From: Gallaecimonas xiamenensis 3-C-1
GTDB taxonomy: Bacteria > Pseudomonadota > Gammaproteobacteria > Enterobacterales > Gallaecimonadaceae
Length of the DNA: 64,000 nt
NCBI RefSeq assembly: GCF_000299915.1
Contig: NZ_AMRI01000013.1
Location: 48,740 to 112,739 of the forward strand
Reading direction: 5' to 3'
Position numbers and translations under genes: made by a program. Of this stretch, positions 25,276 to 34,066 are shown piece after piece (within the stretch, counting starts at the first letter, position 1; each line of letters begins with the position of its first letter). Under the pieces are notes generated by a model, which saw only the letters and a list, made by a program, of their open reading frames with translations, made no database searches and was not told the DNA's origin.

Positions 25276-26625
25276 ATGAAAGCCCTACTGCTGACCCTGG
25301 CCCTGCTGGCCGGCCCTCTCTGGGCCAAAGGGGACCTGGCCGCCGTGCAAGCGGCCATCGCCGCCGACCAGGCCAAGCCTCTTCCCGTCAATCCCTATAT
25401 CAGCCTCAATCCCCAGGTCGAGGAACAGCTAGCCAAGGCACCGGCCGGCCCTCTGCACCACTGGCTTTTGGCCATCAAAGACAATATCGAGGTCAAGGGC
25501 CTGGCCACCACCGCCGGGTCCCTGGCCCTTAAGGATTATGTTCCCCGCCAAGACGCGCCCCTGGTGCAGCGCCTCAAGGCCGCCGGCGCCCTGGTGCTGG
25601 GCAAGAGCAACCTCAGCGAATGGGCCAACTTCCGGGGCCAGCGTTCCATCAGTGGCTGGAGCGCCACCGGCGGTCAGACCCGGCTGCCCCAAGATCCTCG
25701 CCGCAGCCCCTGTGGCTCATCCTCTGGCTCGGCAGCAGCGGTAGCGGCCGGCATGGCCGATGGCGCCATCGGCACCGAAACCGACGGTTCCATCACCTGC
25801 CCGGCGGCCATGGCCGGCCTGGTGGGGCTTAAACCTACCCTGGGGGCCGTCAGCCAGACTGGCATAGTGCCCCTGTCACAGGCCCAGGACGTTGCAGGCC
25901 CCATCACCCGCACCGTGGATGACGCCGCCGCCCTACTGCTGGCCATGGCCGACCCAGTTTACTTTGCCAAGGACACCTTACCCGCCATCAAGCTGGCCGA
26001 CCTCAGGGTGGGAGTCTGGGTGGAAAAGGGCGGCTTTGACGACAGGGTCGCCACCTTGCTGGACCGGGCCGCCAAGGACTTCAAGGCCGCCGGCGCCACG
26101 GTGGACATAGTGGCACCCATTGTCCCCGACAGCCTGGCCGACGATGCCTACCAGGCGCTGCTTTGGGAGTTCAAACAGGATCTCGGCCGCTACCTGGCGG
26201 CCCTGCCGCCTTCCGTGCCGGTGCGCAGCCTGGAACAGCTGGTGCAGTTCAACCGAGCCCATGCCGACCGGGAGTTGCGCTATTTCGGCCAGGAAACCCT
26301 GGAAGCCGCCCTGGGCGCCAAGGACGCCAGCGCTGCCCGCCAGCAGGCCCAGAGCCAGGCCAGGGCCGCCCTGGATCAGCTGTTCGACCAGGGCTTTGAC
26401 CTGGTGATAGCCCCCACCAATGGTCCGGCCTGGCTGATTGACCGGGTCAACGGTGACTTCTACCGGGGCGGTACCTCCACCCTGGCCGCCGTGGCCGGCT
26501 ATCCGCACCTGACGGTGCCCATGGGCGATATTGACGGCCTGCCCATAGGGCTGTCGCTGTTGGGCCCTGCCGGCAGCGATCTCAAACTGTTGGCCACCGC
26601 CAAAGCCTGGCGTCCCGGAACTTGA
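25276..26625 (+). CDS. exported amidase (amidase-signature family)
   Basis: A 449-residue enzyme with signal peptide MKALLLTLALLAGPLWAKG. The Ser-cisSer-Lys triad is visible. The lysine is in LLAIKDNIEVKGLATTAGS. SPCGSSSGSAAAVAAGMADGAIG holds the cis-serine and GTETDGSITCPAA the nucleophile. The family hydrolyses amides and the substrate cannot be read. The chosen start follows AAGGAG; an earlier in-frame ATG at 25237 would put extra residues before the signal. It lies between the EmrAB-like pump and a tetR gene. An exported amidase beside an efflux pump suggests processing or detoxification of an amide compound, but this is speculation. Confidence 0.88.
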   Translation: MKALLLTLALLAGPLWAKGDLAAVQAAIAADQAKPLPVNPYISLNPQVEEQLAKAPAGPLHHWLLAIKDNIEVKGLATTAGSLALKDYVPRQDAPLVQRLKAAGALVLGKSNLSEWANFRGQRSISGWSATGGQTRLPQDPRRSPCGSSSGSAAAVAAGMADGAIGTETDGSITCPAAMAGLVGLKPTLGAVSQTGIVPLSQAQDVAGPITRTVDDAAALLLAMADPVYFAKDTLPAIKLADLRVGVWVEKGGFDDRVATLLDRAAKDFKAAGATVDIVAPIVPDSLADDAYQALLWEFKQDLGRYLAALPPSVPVRSLEQLVQFNRAHADRELRYFGQETLEAALGAKDASAARQQAQSQARAALDQLFDQGFDLVIAPTNGPAWLIDRVNGDFYRGGTSTLAAVAGYPHLTVPMGDIDGLPIGLSLLGPAGSDLKLLATAKAWRPGT

Positions 26626-26699
26626 ACCGCTGGCCGCCCCGGCCTTTACCGGGGCCGCCACCCCCCTCATACTGGGCTCAAATCCTGAGCCATTTTGCC

Positions 26700-27326
26700 A
26701 TGCGACGCGCCAGAAACACCGACGACAAAGCCCGCCGCCACCAGCAGATCCTGGACGCGGCACGGCAGCTCTACAGCCAGCACAGACGCCTGCCCACCGC
26801 TGCCGAACTGGCCGCCAACCTGGGCCTGGGCAAGGGCACCCTGTACCTGTATTTCCGCTCCAAGGAAGCCATTTTCCTGGCCTTGCTGGTGGAAGACATC
26901 AAAGGTTGGCTCAATACCCTCAGCCAGGGCCTGGAACAGGGTCTGTCCTTCAACCAGGTGGTCACCGATCTCTGTGAACTGGTGGCCAACGACCCCCAGA
27001 CCTGCCAGTTGGCGGCCCTGTCCCATGGCCTGATTGAAAGCAGTGACGACACCGACGCCGTGCTGGCCTTCAAGCACGAGCTGGCCGAGGCGGTAGCCGC
27101 CACCGCCGCCGTGGTCAGCCACCACCTGCAGGTACCCAACCAGGGGGTGCAAAGCCTGTTGCAGGCCTCCTACTCCCTGGTGGTGGGGCTCTGGCAGGCT
27201 GCCCATCCACCCCCGGCCCTGCGGGAGCTCTACAGCGAAGGCACCGAACTGCTGGTGCCGGACTTTTCCGCCACCGCCCGCCAGGCCCTGATCGCCCTGT
27301 GGCGGGGCTGGCTGGATCTGCCCTGA
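26700..27326 (+). CDS. TetR-family transcriptional regulator
   Basis: A 208-residue regulator. The N-terminal helix-turn-helix (residues about 10-57) reads QQILDAARQLYSQHRRLPTA, then AELAANLGLGKGTLYLYFRSKEAIF. The C-terminal ligand-binding domain is helical and resembles TetR_C family members (VEDIKGWLNTLSQGLEQ). The start chosen is ATG 26700, 74 bases after the amidase stop. The frame is open further upstream across the amidase end but lacks a good start. It has no palindromic operator that I can point to nearby. Its target could be the upstream pump-amidase unit or itself. Confidence 0.88.
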   Translation: MRRARNTDDKARRHQQILDAARQLYSQHRRLPTAAELAANLGLGKGTLYLYFRSKEAIFLALLVEDIKGWLNTLSQGLEQGLSFNQVVTDLCELVANDPQTCQLAALSHGLIESSDDTDAVLAFKHELAEAVAATAAVVSHHLQVPNQGVQSLLQASYSLVVGLWQAAHPPPALRELYSEGTELLVPDFSATARQALIALWRGWLDLP

Positions 27327-27422
27327 GGCATTCACCCTGCCAGGGGATCTTGTGGTCGTGGCGCCCTTGTGCCGGCCAGGCTTTTGCGGAAACTGGACAA
27401 AAAAAGACAACAAGGAATTGCC

Positions 27423-29177
27423 ATGACCCGTCTCGCCCCCGTCGCCGCCTTATGCGTCGCCTTGCTGGGAGGCTGCGCCCAGCTTCCCGCCCCCATGGAC
27501 AGCACCCAAAGCGTGCAAGTCAGTTTCCAGACCTTGATGGACCAGTACTGGCAGGCCAATGGCCAGTACGGCCAGATGATCGCCGGCAGCGACAACCCCC
27601 AGCGCGGCGCCGGCCACCTGCCGGACCTGTCACCGGCCGCCCTGGCCGCCCAGAACAGCTACTGGCAGGGCTTCAAGGCCAAGGTGGAGGCGGTGCCCAG
27701 CCAAAGCCTCAGCACCCAGGACCAGATCTCCAAGACCATGCTGATCTACGAGCTGGACGACCGCCTGGACAACTACCGCTTCGGGGATCACCTGATGCCC
27801 CTGACCTCCGAGTACGGATTCTGGGTATCGCTGGCCAGCCTCAAGGACAACCTGCGCTTTGACAGCGACAGCGACTATGACCGCTACTTGGTGGCCCTGG
27901 CCGATATCCCTCGCTACATGGCCCAGCAGACCCACTGGATGCAAGAGGGCCTGGCCAAGGGCATTACCCAGCCCAAGGCGGTGCTGGCCCTGGCCGGCGA
28001 CAACGTCCAGTCCTATATCGACGCCCAGCAGTTTCTGAGCCCTTTCGACCAGCTCCCCGCCGCAGATCCGCGCCGGGCCAAGGCCAAGGCCCTGGTGCAA
28101 CAGCAGGTGCTGCCCGCCTTTCGCCAGTTCCATGACTTCCTGGTCAACACCTATGTGCCCGGCGCCCGCGACAGCATCGGCCTGTCCGAGCTGCCCAATG
28201 GCCGCGACTGGTACCGCAACAGGGTCAAGCATTACGTGACCCTGGATATCAGCCCGGAACAGGTGCACCAACTGGGCCTGACGGAAATGGCGCGTATCCA
28301 CAAGGAAATGGACGCCATCATCAAGGAACTGGGCTTTAAAGGCAGTTTCCAGGAATTCCTCACCTTCCTGCGCACCGATCCGCAGTTCTATGTGACCAGC
28401 CCCGAGCAGCTGCTCAAGGAAGCTTCCTACTACGCCAAGCGGGCCGACGGCCTGCTGCCCCGCTATTTTGGCAAGCTGCCCCGCAAGACCTACGCCGTTG
28501 AGCCGGTGCCGGCGGCCATAGCCCCCAACTACACCACAGGCCGCTATTCCGGGTCCTACAGCGACGACAGGCCGGGGGAATACTGGGTCAACACCTACAA
28601 CCTGCCGGTGCGGCCCCTCTATGAACTACCGGCCCTGACCCTGCACGAGGCGGTGCCGGGCCATCACCTGCAGATCAGCCTCACCCAGGAACAGACAGAC
28701 CTGCCCGCTTTTCGCCGCAACGGCTACATCAGCGCCTTCGGCGAAGGCTGGGGCCTTTACTGCGAATACCTGGGGGAAGAGGCCGGCTTCTACCGCACCC
28801 CCTATGAGCGCTTTGGCCGCCTGATCTTCGACGCCTGGCGCGCCGCCCGCCTGGTGGTGGACACCGGCATCCACTGGTACGGCTGGGACAGGGACAAGGC
28901 CCTCAAATACATGGCCGACAACACCGGCCTGGCCTTGCACAACGTCCAGACCGAGACCGACCGCTACATCAGCTGGCCGGCCCAGGCCCTGTCCTACAAG
29001 CTGGGTGAACTGACCATCAAGCGCCTGCGGGAGAAGGCTCAGGGCGAGCTGGGTGACAAGTTCGACATCCGCCGCTTCCACGACGCCCTGCTGGCCAACG
29101 GCGCCGTGCCCCTGTCGGTGATGGAGCAGCAGATAGACGCCTTTATCGCCGCCGAAAAGGCCCGCAAGGCCGACTAA
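27423..29177 (+). CDS. DUF885 family lipoprotein, probable zinc peptidase
   Basis: A 584-residue lipoprotein with signal MTRLAPVAALCVALLGGC, where LGGC is the lipobox. DUF885 proteins are M32/M3-like zinc carboxypeptidase-type enzymes. The key motif is LHEAVPGHHLQIS, with an HExxxxH-like pattern, near residue 415. A downstream glutamate lies in FGEGWGLYCEYLGEE. Further family blocks are PNYTTGRYSGSY and MADNTGLALHNVQTETDRYISWPAQALSY (seen in sections). An AAGGA site precedes the ATG. The substrate is unknown. It stands alone and ends in a terminator. Confidence 0.9.
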   Translation: MTRLAPVAALCVALLGGCAQLPAPMDSTQSVQVSFQTLMDQYWQANGQYGQMIAGSDNPQRGAGHLPDLSPAALAAQNSYWQGFKAKVEAVPSQSLSTQDQISKTMLIYELDDRLDNYRFGDHLMPLTSEYGFWVSLASLKDNLRFDSDSDYDRYLVALADIPRYMAQQTHWMQEGLAKGITQPKAVLALAGDNVQSYIDAQQFLSPFDQLPAADPRRAKAKALVQQQVLPAFRQFHDFLVNTYVPGARDSIGLSELPNGRDWYRNRVKHYVTLDISPEQVHQLGLTEMARIHKEMDAIIKELGFKGSFQEFLTFLRTDPQFYVTSPEQLLKEASYYAKRADGLLPRYFGKLPRKTYAVEPVPAAIAPNYTTGRYSGSYSDDRPGEYWVNTYNLPVRPLYELPALTLHEAVPGHHLQISLTQEQTDLPAFRRNGYISAFGEGWGLYCEYLGEEAGFYRTPYERFGRLIFDAWRAARLVVDTGIHWYGWDRDKALKYMADNTGLALHNVQTETDRYISWPAQALSYKLGELTIKRLREKAQGELGDKFDIRRFHDALLANGAVPLSVMEQQIDAFIAAEKARKAD

Positions 29178-29201
29178 AAGCCGGCAAAGGCCACACACCG
29201 A

Positions 29202-29226
29202 GCCCCCTCAAGCAGGGGGCTTTTTT
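29202..29226 (+). terminator. rho-independent terminator after the DUF885 gene
   Basis: GCCCCCT / AGGGGGC stem with a short loop, then TTTTTT. Confidence 0.9.
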
Positions 29227-29358
29227 ACGACTTTACCTTCGCCAATGATGGGGTTAGCTTAGTTTTCCTAAGGTTTTACCCGGGTCGCCATGGCGCCCCC
29301 ATTACCAACGGCCAAGAACGGCCATCCCAGGCGCAGGCGCTTTGGGTACAAGGATGTT

Positions 29359-29976
29359 ATGAGCAGATATCAGCCATTAGCCCATTACCTCTCGGCTTTG
29401 GACGCTCCTTATATCGCCCTGTCTTTTGACCAGATAGAGACGATCCTGGGCGGCGCCCTGCCGGCCAGTGCCTATCGGCATTCCGCCTGGTGGGCCAATT
29501 CCCGAACCGACGATTCCCACAGCTGGGCGCATTTGTGGATTGCCGCCGGCTGGCAAGTCACGGATCTCGACTTACCCGGCCGCCAGGTCAGCTTTACCAG
29601 GCAAGAGTCCTATGACTTTGACAGCCCAAGGGCCATGGAGGGTTACGCAGTCGACCGGCAGATACTGGCGCGCCATCGCAATACCAGCCTTGCCCTGCAG
29701 CGCAGGCAAATGGACGGCTACCGTTGCCAGGCCTGTGGTTTTGCCAAGGAAATAGCAGGGCAGTGGATCATCGACGTCCACCATATCAACCCCCTTGCCG
29801 CCACAGGGGAGACGCAGACCCGGCTGGAAGACCTGGTATCTCTATGCCCAACCTGCCACCGCATTGCCCACACCCAAAACCCGCCCCTCAAGTTGTCCGC
29901 CATCAGGGAGGCGTTAGGCCTTCAAAGCGGACCAGACATGGATAACCCATTAAGGATGAAGAATGTATCTGATTGA
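29359..29976 (+). CDS. DUF7662-HNH endonuclease
   Basis: A 205-residue protein with two parts. Residues 1-82 match the pattern of DUF7662 (YQPLAHYL, LSFDQIETILGGALPASAY, HSAWWAN, AWAHLW-like, AAGWQV, VSFTR). Residues 118-180 are an HNH nuclease zinc finger with Cys123/Cys126, IDVHHINPL (His141, His142) and CPTCHR (Cys163, Cys166, His167). HNH proteins of this type cut DNA in restriction, defence or toxin systems. The specific role is unknown here. The start chosen is ATG 29359 with AAGGA. The next gene overlaps its end by 14 bases. The local base composition is lower in GC than the neighbours. Confidence 0.8.
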   Translation: MSRYQPLAHYLSALDAPYIALSFDQIETILGGALPASAYRHSAWWANSRTDDSHSWAHLWIAAGWQVTDLDLPGRQVSFTRQESYDFDSPRAMEGYAVDRQILARHRNTSLALQRRQMDGYRCQACGFAKEIAGQWIIDVHHINPLAATGETQTRLEDLVSLCPTCHRIAHTQNPPLKLSAIREALGLQSGPDMDNPLRMKNVSD

Positions 29977-30292
29977 TTCTGATGACCAAGCAGCCCTGCT
30001 GAGGGTGGTTGAAGACATCGACAACCTGGACGATGTGGAACACCTGGACCTGGGGGACATCAATACCCTGGCATTGCTTGAGTTGGCTCCCGACGCCATG
30101 AAGTGGCCCCAGGGAAAACCTCTGATCTTCAACGAGGAACAAGGGCTGATGTTGATTCGCTATTCAACCGACGCTTTGGCCTGGTTTCAGCAAAACCTCG
30201 AGGCTCTGGAAGAATTCGGGGTAGAAGCGGAGGCCGTGTCGGCATTTTGCGCCAAACCAAGAGCCAGCCTGCATTGCCTGGATAGCTTTTAA
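29963..30292 (+). CDS. small acidic protein overlapping the HNH gene, unknown function
   Basis: A 109-residue acidic protein beginning MYLIDSDDQAALLRVVEDIDN, with a central EHLDLGDINTLALLELAPDA and a C-terminal cysteine-containing tail (FCAKPRASLHCLDSF). There is no signal peptide or transmembrane segment. Its start lies inside the last codons of the HNH gene (AAGGATGAAGA upstream), so the two are coupled. An acidic partner translated with a nuclease would fit an inhibitor or antitoxin, but no family is recognised and this remains a hypothesis. Confidence 0.6.
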   Translation: MYLIDSDDQAALLRVVEDIDNLDDVEHLDLGDINTLALLELAPDAMKWPQGKPLIFNEEQGLMLIRYSTDALAWFQQNLEALEEFGVEAEAVSAFCAKPRASLHCLDSF

Positions 30293-30365
30293 AACAATCT
30301 TGTTCTTCACCGCTCGGCCCTAAGGCCAAGGCACTGCCTTAAACATGCGTAATGGATGACGCTTC

Positions 30366-30935
30366 ATGCAAAGAATTATCGGCTCACTCGTCTTCACCAA
30401 AATCAACAGCCCTCATCACAAGGAACGGTATGACTTGGTGTCGGAGCAGGTGGAAATCCCCCTGCTGGGTGGAAAAGCGGTTGCTATCGACCTGAACTGC
30501 AGCATCGAGGAGATCGACGAGCACGAGGATGAGATAGCCGCCACTTTGGCCAACTTCCTGTCGATGGCACCGGAGCGAATCAACGACTTGAAGGCGCATC
30601 TTTTCGCCTTCTATCAGGACTTCTTCCTCGATGTCGGGGACGACCTGCTGGATGAAATGCCCTACCAGGAAAATGATGAAAACATCTTGGATTTCATTTC
30701 CCTGTCCAGGGTCACCCTCTCGCACAGCGAACAAACAAAGCGCTGTTATGTGGTGGTGAGTGGCGGTTGCGACTGGGAAATCGAGCATGGGCTGTCGGTC
30801 TCATTCGAAAACGGCAACCGACTGGTCTGGGTAGGAGAGGCCTCTGGCGATCTTTATCACACTGATGCCAAAGGAAATGTCGATACAGAGAATCTTATCT
30901 ACCGGGGTCATTTTTTATCAACAAAAATGGCCTGA
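30366..30935 (+). CDS. DUF6985-like protein (immunity-type)
   Basis: A 189-residue soluble acidic protein. The segment CDWEIEHGLSVSFENGNRL (residues 135-153), followed by VWVGEASGDLYHTD, matches the C-terminal hallmark of DUF6985, W-x-x-EHG-x-x-x-x-F-x-x-G. DUF6985 proteins are often found among immunity proteins of polymorphic toxin loci. The N-terminal half is less distinctive. It follows the HNH/acidic pair by 73 bases on the same strand and shares the lower GC content. The role is an inference from the family's habits and the neighbour. Confidence 0.65.
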   Translation: MQRIIGSLVFTKINSPHHKERYDLVSEQVEIPLLGGKAVAIDLNCSIEEIDEHEDEIAATLANFLSMAPERINDLKAHLFAFYQDFFLDVGDDLLDEMPYQENDENILDFISLSRVTLSHSEQTKRCYVVVSGGCDWEIEHGLSVSFENGNRLVWVGEASGDLYHTDAKGNVDTENLIYRGHFLSTKMA

Positions 30936-31036
30936 CATGCCGTAAGGTAGAAATTGTATGTAAAACACCCGACAGCAGCAGTGTCGGCCATGGTAAGGCC
31001 AAGGCGGCCTCCAGATACCCATCAAGGAAGGTAAAA

Positions 31037-31477
31037 GTGAACACCAAGCATCACATCATCGCCCTTTTACTGGGCATTGCGTACCTGTTCGCCGTCATCT
31101 GGCCTATCGGCCTCGGTGCCGCCATTGCCATACCGGCCCAGTGGCTGGCCCCCTGGGTGCAGGAGACCCCCATACTGGCCTTCGCCGTGGTCAACCTGGT
31201 CAGCCTGGGCCTGCCCATGCTGCTGGTGCTGGTGCCGCTGGTGCTGATACTGCGCTACTGCTGGGCGCCAGAGGGCCGCCTGCCCTATCTGTTGCTGTTG
31301 GTGCCCTTCCTGGTCATGGAACTTTATTACCTGCTGGTCATGCCCATGCTGACCGGGCAGAGCCCGCTCTTTGCGCTGGGCACCAACCTGCCCAAGGACC
31401 TGGTGCTGGTATTGGCCACCCTGGCCTTGGCCAGACTGCTGCGGCCAAAGCCAGGGCTCCAGGCCGGTACCGCCTAA
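31037..31477 (+). CDS. four-helix membrane protein, unknown
   Basis: A 146-residue integral membrane protein with about four transmembrane segments: IIALLLGIAYLFAVIWPIG, then ILAFAVVNLVSLGLPMLLVL, LLLLVPFLVMELYYLLVM and KDLVLVLATLALARLL. The GTG start is chosen because AAGGAAGG lies 6 bases upstream. No family is recognised. It stands after the lower-GC islet and overlaps by 4 bases the end of the convergent gene at 31474. Base composition is back to the chromosomal norm. Confidence 0.7.
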   Translation: MNTKHHIIALLLGIAYLFAVIWPIGLGAAIAIPAQWLAPWVQETPILAFAVVNLVSLGLPMLLVLVPLVLILRYCWAPEGRLPYLLLLVPFLVMELYYLLVMPMLTGQSPLFALGTNLPKDLVLVLATLALARLLRPKPGLQAGTA

Positions 31478-32517
31478 CCCTGGCGGCCGGCGGCCAGGAT
31501 GTCGGCAAAGGCTTTGAGCTGCTCACGCCCTTCGCTGTTGGCAAAAGCCAGGGCTTCTTGGGGACTCAGAGCAAAGCTCAGCTCGCAGCCGTCGCCCATG
31601 GCCTCCTCCCAGAACAGCAAGCCGCCGCTGTCCAAGCCCAGGTTGAACCAGCCGGAGCCGTCCCCATGGTCGCAGTCCTGGTCAACCACCTGCCCCTTCA
31701 TCAGGTGGGCCCGCAGCGGCCCCGGCAGGCGGTGGGCCTGGCCTGCGTCCTGGTTACGCAGGAACCAGCGCCAAGGCTCAACTTCCTGGCCTGTGGCCAG
31801 GGAGAAATAACGATACTCCTGGGAAATGCCGCTGCGGCCATAACCGGCGGCCCAGCGGTAAAAACGCACCCCCAGCCAGAGGCTGTTGCGAAAGACAGGC
31901 TCGACTCGGGTTTCGTCAAAGTCGGCCGTACCCAGGCGGCGCAGGGCGTCACGGCGGGTCTCAAACTGCTCGTCCAGGGCCTCGGGATCGGTTAAATGGG
32001 CCCTGAGCCAGGCGTTGATGACCTGAGCCTGGGGCAGCGCCGGGTCCATCTCCAGGCCCGACTCGGCGCCGTATTTGAGTTCCCGGTAACGGGTACCTTG
32101 CCAGGACTGCCAGGGGCCGGCTTCCACTGTGGGCAGCTGCTCCAGAGGCAGGGCATAGGCGTCGGCGCCGCAGTCGTCGTCATCACCCAGGTCGATGCGG
32201 CTGAGCTTGATGGCTAGGGGGCTGGGGCTGTTGTGGCCATGCCAGCTGCCGCTGAGACTGTCTCCCCTGGGCAACCCAAGCTGCCAATAACCCTGGCCAT
32301 CTTCGGCCACCCAGAGCCCATTTTTCAGGCGCAACGCCCTGGGCTCAGGCGCTTGCTGGAAGTAATAGTTGCCCGCCAGGCTGTCGCTGTCCTTGTTGAA
32401 GCAAACCCTGACCTTGTTGTTGCCCAGGCTCCCTTGCCAGACCCCCTGCAAAGGGGTGTCGGCCAGGGCCGGCAAGGCCGCCGCCAGCAGCAGGGCCAAC
32501 GCCCTTATTGTTTTCAT
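31474..32517 (-). CDS. exported protein of unknown function
   Basis: A 347-residue protein with signal peptide MKTIRALALLLAAALPALA. The first half contains beta-like segments (LQGVWQGSLGNNKVRVCFNK, then GYWQLGLPRGDSLSGSWHGH) similar to many periplasmic lipocalin-like or lysozyme-inhibitor-like modules. The second half contains a region like DUF3298-type proteins (FYRWAAGYGRSGISQEYRYFSLATG, read in parts) but I am not certain. Four cysteines could pair in the periplasm. The start at 32517 follows GAGGA. No operon partner is evident. Confidence 0.6.
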   Translation of the reverse strand: MKTIRALALLLAAALPALADTPLQGVWQGSLGNNKVRVCFNKDSDSLAGNYYFQQAPEPRALRLKNGLWVAEDGQGYWQLGLPRGDSLSGSWHGHNSPSPLAIKLSRIDLGDDDDCGADAYALPLEQLPTVEAGPWQSWQGTRYRELKYGAESGLEMDPALPQAQVINAWLRAHLTDPEALDEQFETRRDALRRLGTADFDETRVEPVFRNSLWLGVRFYRWAAGYGRSGISQEYRYFSLATGQEVEPWRWFLRNQDAGQAHRLPGPLRAHLMKGQVVDQDCDHGDGSGWFNLGLDSGGLLFWEEAMGDGCELSFALSPQEALAFANSEGREQLKAFADILAAGRQG

Positions 32518-32810
32518 GTATTTCCTCAGTGCCAGTTCGGAGCAGGTGCAAAAAGACGATGGACATAAAGGAAAGTCGGCCAAGGAAAACAAGCGCTTAA
32601 TCCTTTATTACCAAGCTTCTTCAGCAAGGCCGGCAAGGGGTTAACACTCACTAGCCCCCTGAGACGACGGGCCGGGCCGGGGTACCCATACCCCTGTCAC
32701 CCTCGGGGAAAAACCACGTTTTTGTGCGCCAGCTCCCATTTGCCGCACCGCCGTTCAGGCCAGGCTGGGTAAAGGACTGGCACAGTGCGGAAAAACGGCA
32801 AGGAGTGCCC
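32518..32810. other. intergenic region between divergent exported-protein genes
   Basis: About 290 bases with upstream elements for both flanking genes. I saw no convincing small gene, terminator or repeat. A short GGGGTTA / TAGCCCC pairing around 32637-32657 is weak. Confidence 0.3.
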
Positions 32811-33401
32811 ATGCGTCTTTTCCCTCTGTATTTACTGCTGGCCACCGCCAGCGTCCAAGCCCTGACCTTTGAAGAGCTGGTGCAAGCGGCCCAGGACCGC
32901 ACCCAGCAACAGGTGCGTTACGACGGCCGCTATTTCGCCATCGACTATCCCGGTGGCGACGTGCCGGCCGGCTTGGGTGTCTGCACCGATGTGGTGATCC
33001 GCAGCTACCGGCGCCTGGGTATTGACCTGCAGCAGCTGGTCCACGAAGACATGAAGCGGCATTTCGCCCTTTATCCCTCGAAACGGATCTGGGGCCTGAG
33101 TGCAACCGATCCCAATATCGACCACCGCCGGGTGCCCAACCTGCAGGTGTTTTTCAGCCGCCACGGCCAGGTCCTGGCCACCAGCAACAACCCGCAAGAC
33201 TACCAACCCGGCGATCTGGTCACCTGGATGCTCCCCGGCAACCTGCCCCATATCGGCATCATCAGCGACAACAAGGCCGCCTCCGGCAACCTGATGGTGG
33301 TGCACAACATAGGCCAGGGCCCGGTGGAGGACGACAGCCTGCTGCGCTTTCCCATCACCGGCCACTACCGTTACCTGCCGGCGTCGTCCTTGCCTCAATA
33401 G
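32811..33401 (+). CDS. DUF1287 exported protein
   Basis: A 196-residue protein with signal peptide MRLFPLYLLLATASVQA. DUF1287 features are YDGRYFAIDYPGGDVPAGLGVCTDVVIRSYR (read in parts), YPSKRIWGLSATDPNIDHRRVPN and GDLVTWMLPGNLPHIGI. The layout, with a cysteine early (GVCTDVV) and a histidine later (LPHIGI), fits an NlpC/P60-like papain fold, so a cell-wall or amide hydrolase is plausible. E. coli YijF belongs to this family and its role is unknown. The start follows AAGGAG. Confidence 0.88.
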   Translation: MRLFPLYLLLATASVQALTFEELVQAAQDRTQQQVRYDGRYFAIDYPGGDVPAGLGVCTDVVIRSYRRLGIDLQQLVHEDMKRHFALYPSKRIWGLSATDPNIDHRRVPNLQVFFSRHGQVLATSNNPQDYQPGDLVTWMLPGNLPHIGIISDNKAASGNLMVVHNIGQGPVEDDSLLRFPITGHYRYLPASSLPQ

Positions 33402-33481
33402 GGGGCTTTGCCCTAGGGTGGCCTCTTTGGCAAAAGGGGCCGGCAGTGCTGTTGCCAGGCCCCTGTCTTTGGGAGACCGCC

Positions 33482-33970
33482 TTGACCATAATTCCCTTCA
33501 GCCCGGCCCACCAACCAGGGGTGGTGGCCTTGATCCTGCCTATCCAGCAACAGGAATTCGGCATCGATATCAACCTGGAACGCCAGCCCGACCTGCTGGA
33601 CATTCCCGGCTTTTACCGCCAGGGAGCCGGCAACTTCTGGGTGGCGCTGGACGGCGAGGAGGTGGTGGGGTCTATCTCGGTGCTGGATATCGGCAACGGC
33701 CAGGGGGCCCTTCGCAAGATGTTCGTGCACCAAGACCACCGGGGTAGCCAGGGGCAGGTGGCCAAGGCCTTGTTGGACACCCTGCTGCACTGGTGCAGGG
33801 ACCAGGGTATTACCGAGATCTTCCTGGGTACCACGGACCGTTTCCTTGCCGCCCACCGCTTTTATGAAAAGCAGGGTTTCAGCCAACTCCCCAAGGCGCA
33901 GCTGCCGGCACGCTTTCCGGTGATGGCGGTGGACAGCCGCTTCTACCGGCGTCTTACTGCTGCTCAATAA
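33482..33970 (+). CDS. GNAT-family N-acetyltransferase
   Basis: A 162-residue acetyl-CoA-dependent acetyltransferase. The core shows the strand/loop EEVVGSISVLDIG, then ALRKMFVHQDHRGSQGQVAKALLD, which holds the acetyl-CoA pyrophosphate loop (R-x-x-G-x-G/A type, here HRGSQGQVAK). The C-terminal TTDRFLAAHRFYEKQGFSQ is the usual final motif. The acceptor is unknown. The start chosen is TTG 33482 with GGGAG upstream, giving a compact full-length domain; the ATG at 33446 lacks a ribosome site. Confidence 0.88.
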   Translation: MTIIPFSPAHQPGVVALILPIQQQEFGIDINLERQPDLLDIPGFYRQGAGNFWVALDGEEVVGSISVLDIGNGQGALRKMFVHQDHRGSQGQVAKALLDTLLHWCRDQGITEIFLGTTDRFLAAHRFYEKQGFSQLPKAQLPARFPVMAVDSRFYRRLTAAQ

Positions 33971-34066
33971 AGAGGCATAAAGGCACCAAAGCCCCCTGTG
34001 ACTGCCCTGTTATTTGGGTCGCCTTCACCTACCATGGCGCCCAATAACAATAAGGTAATCAGTTAC

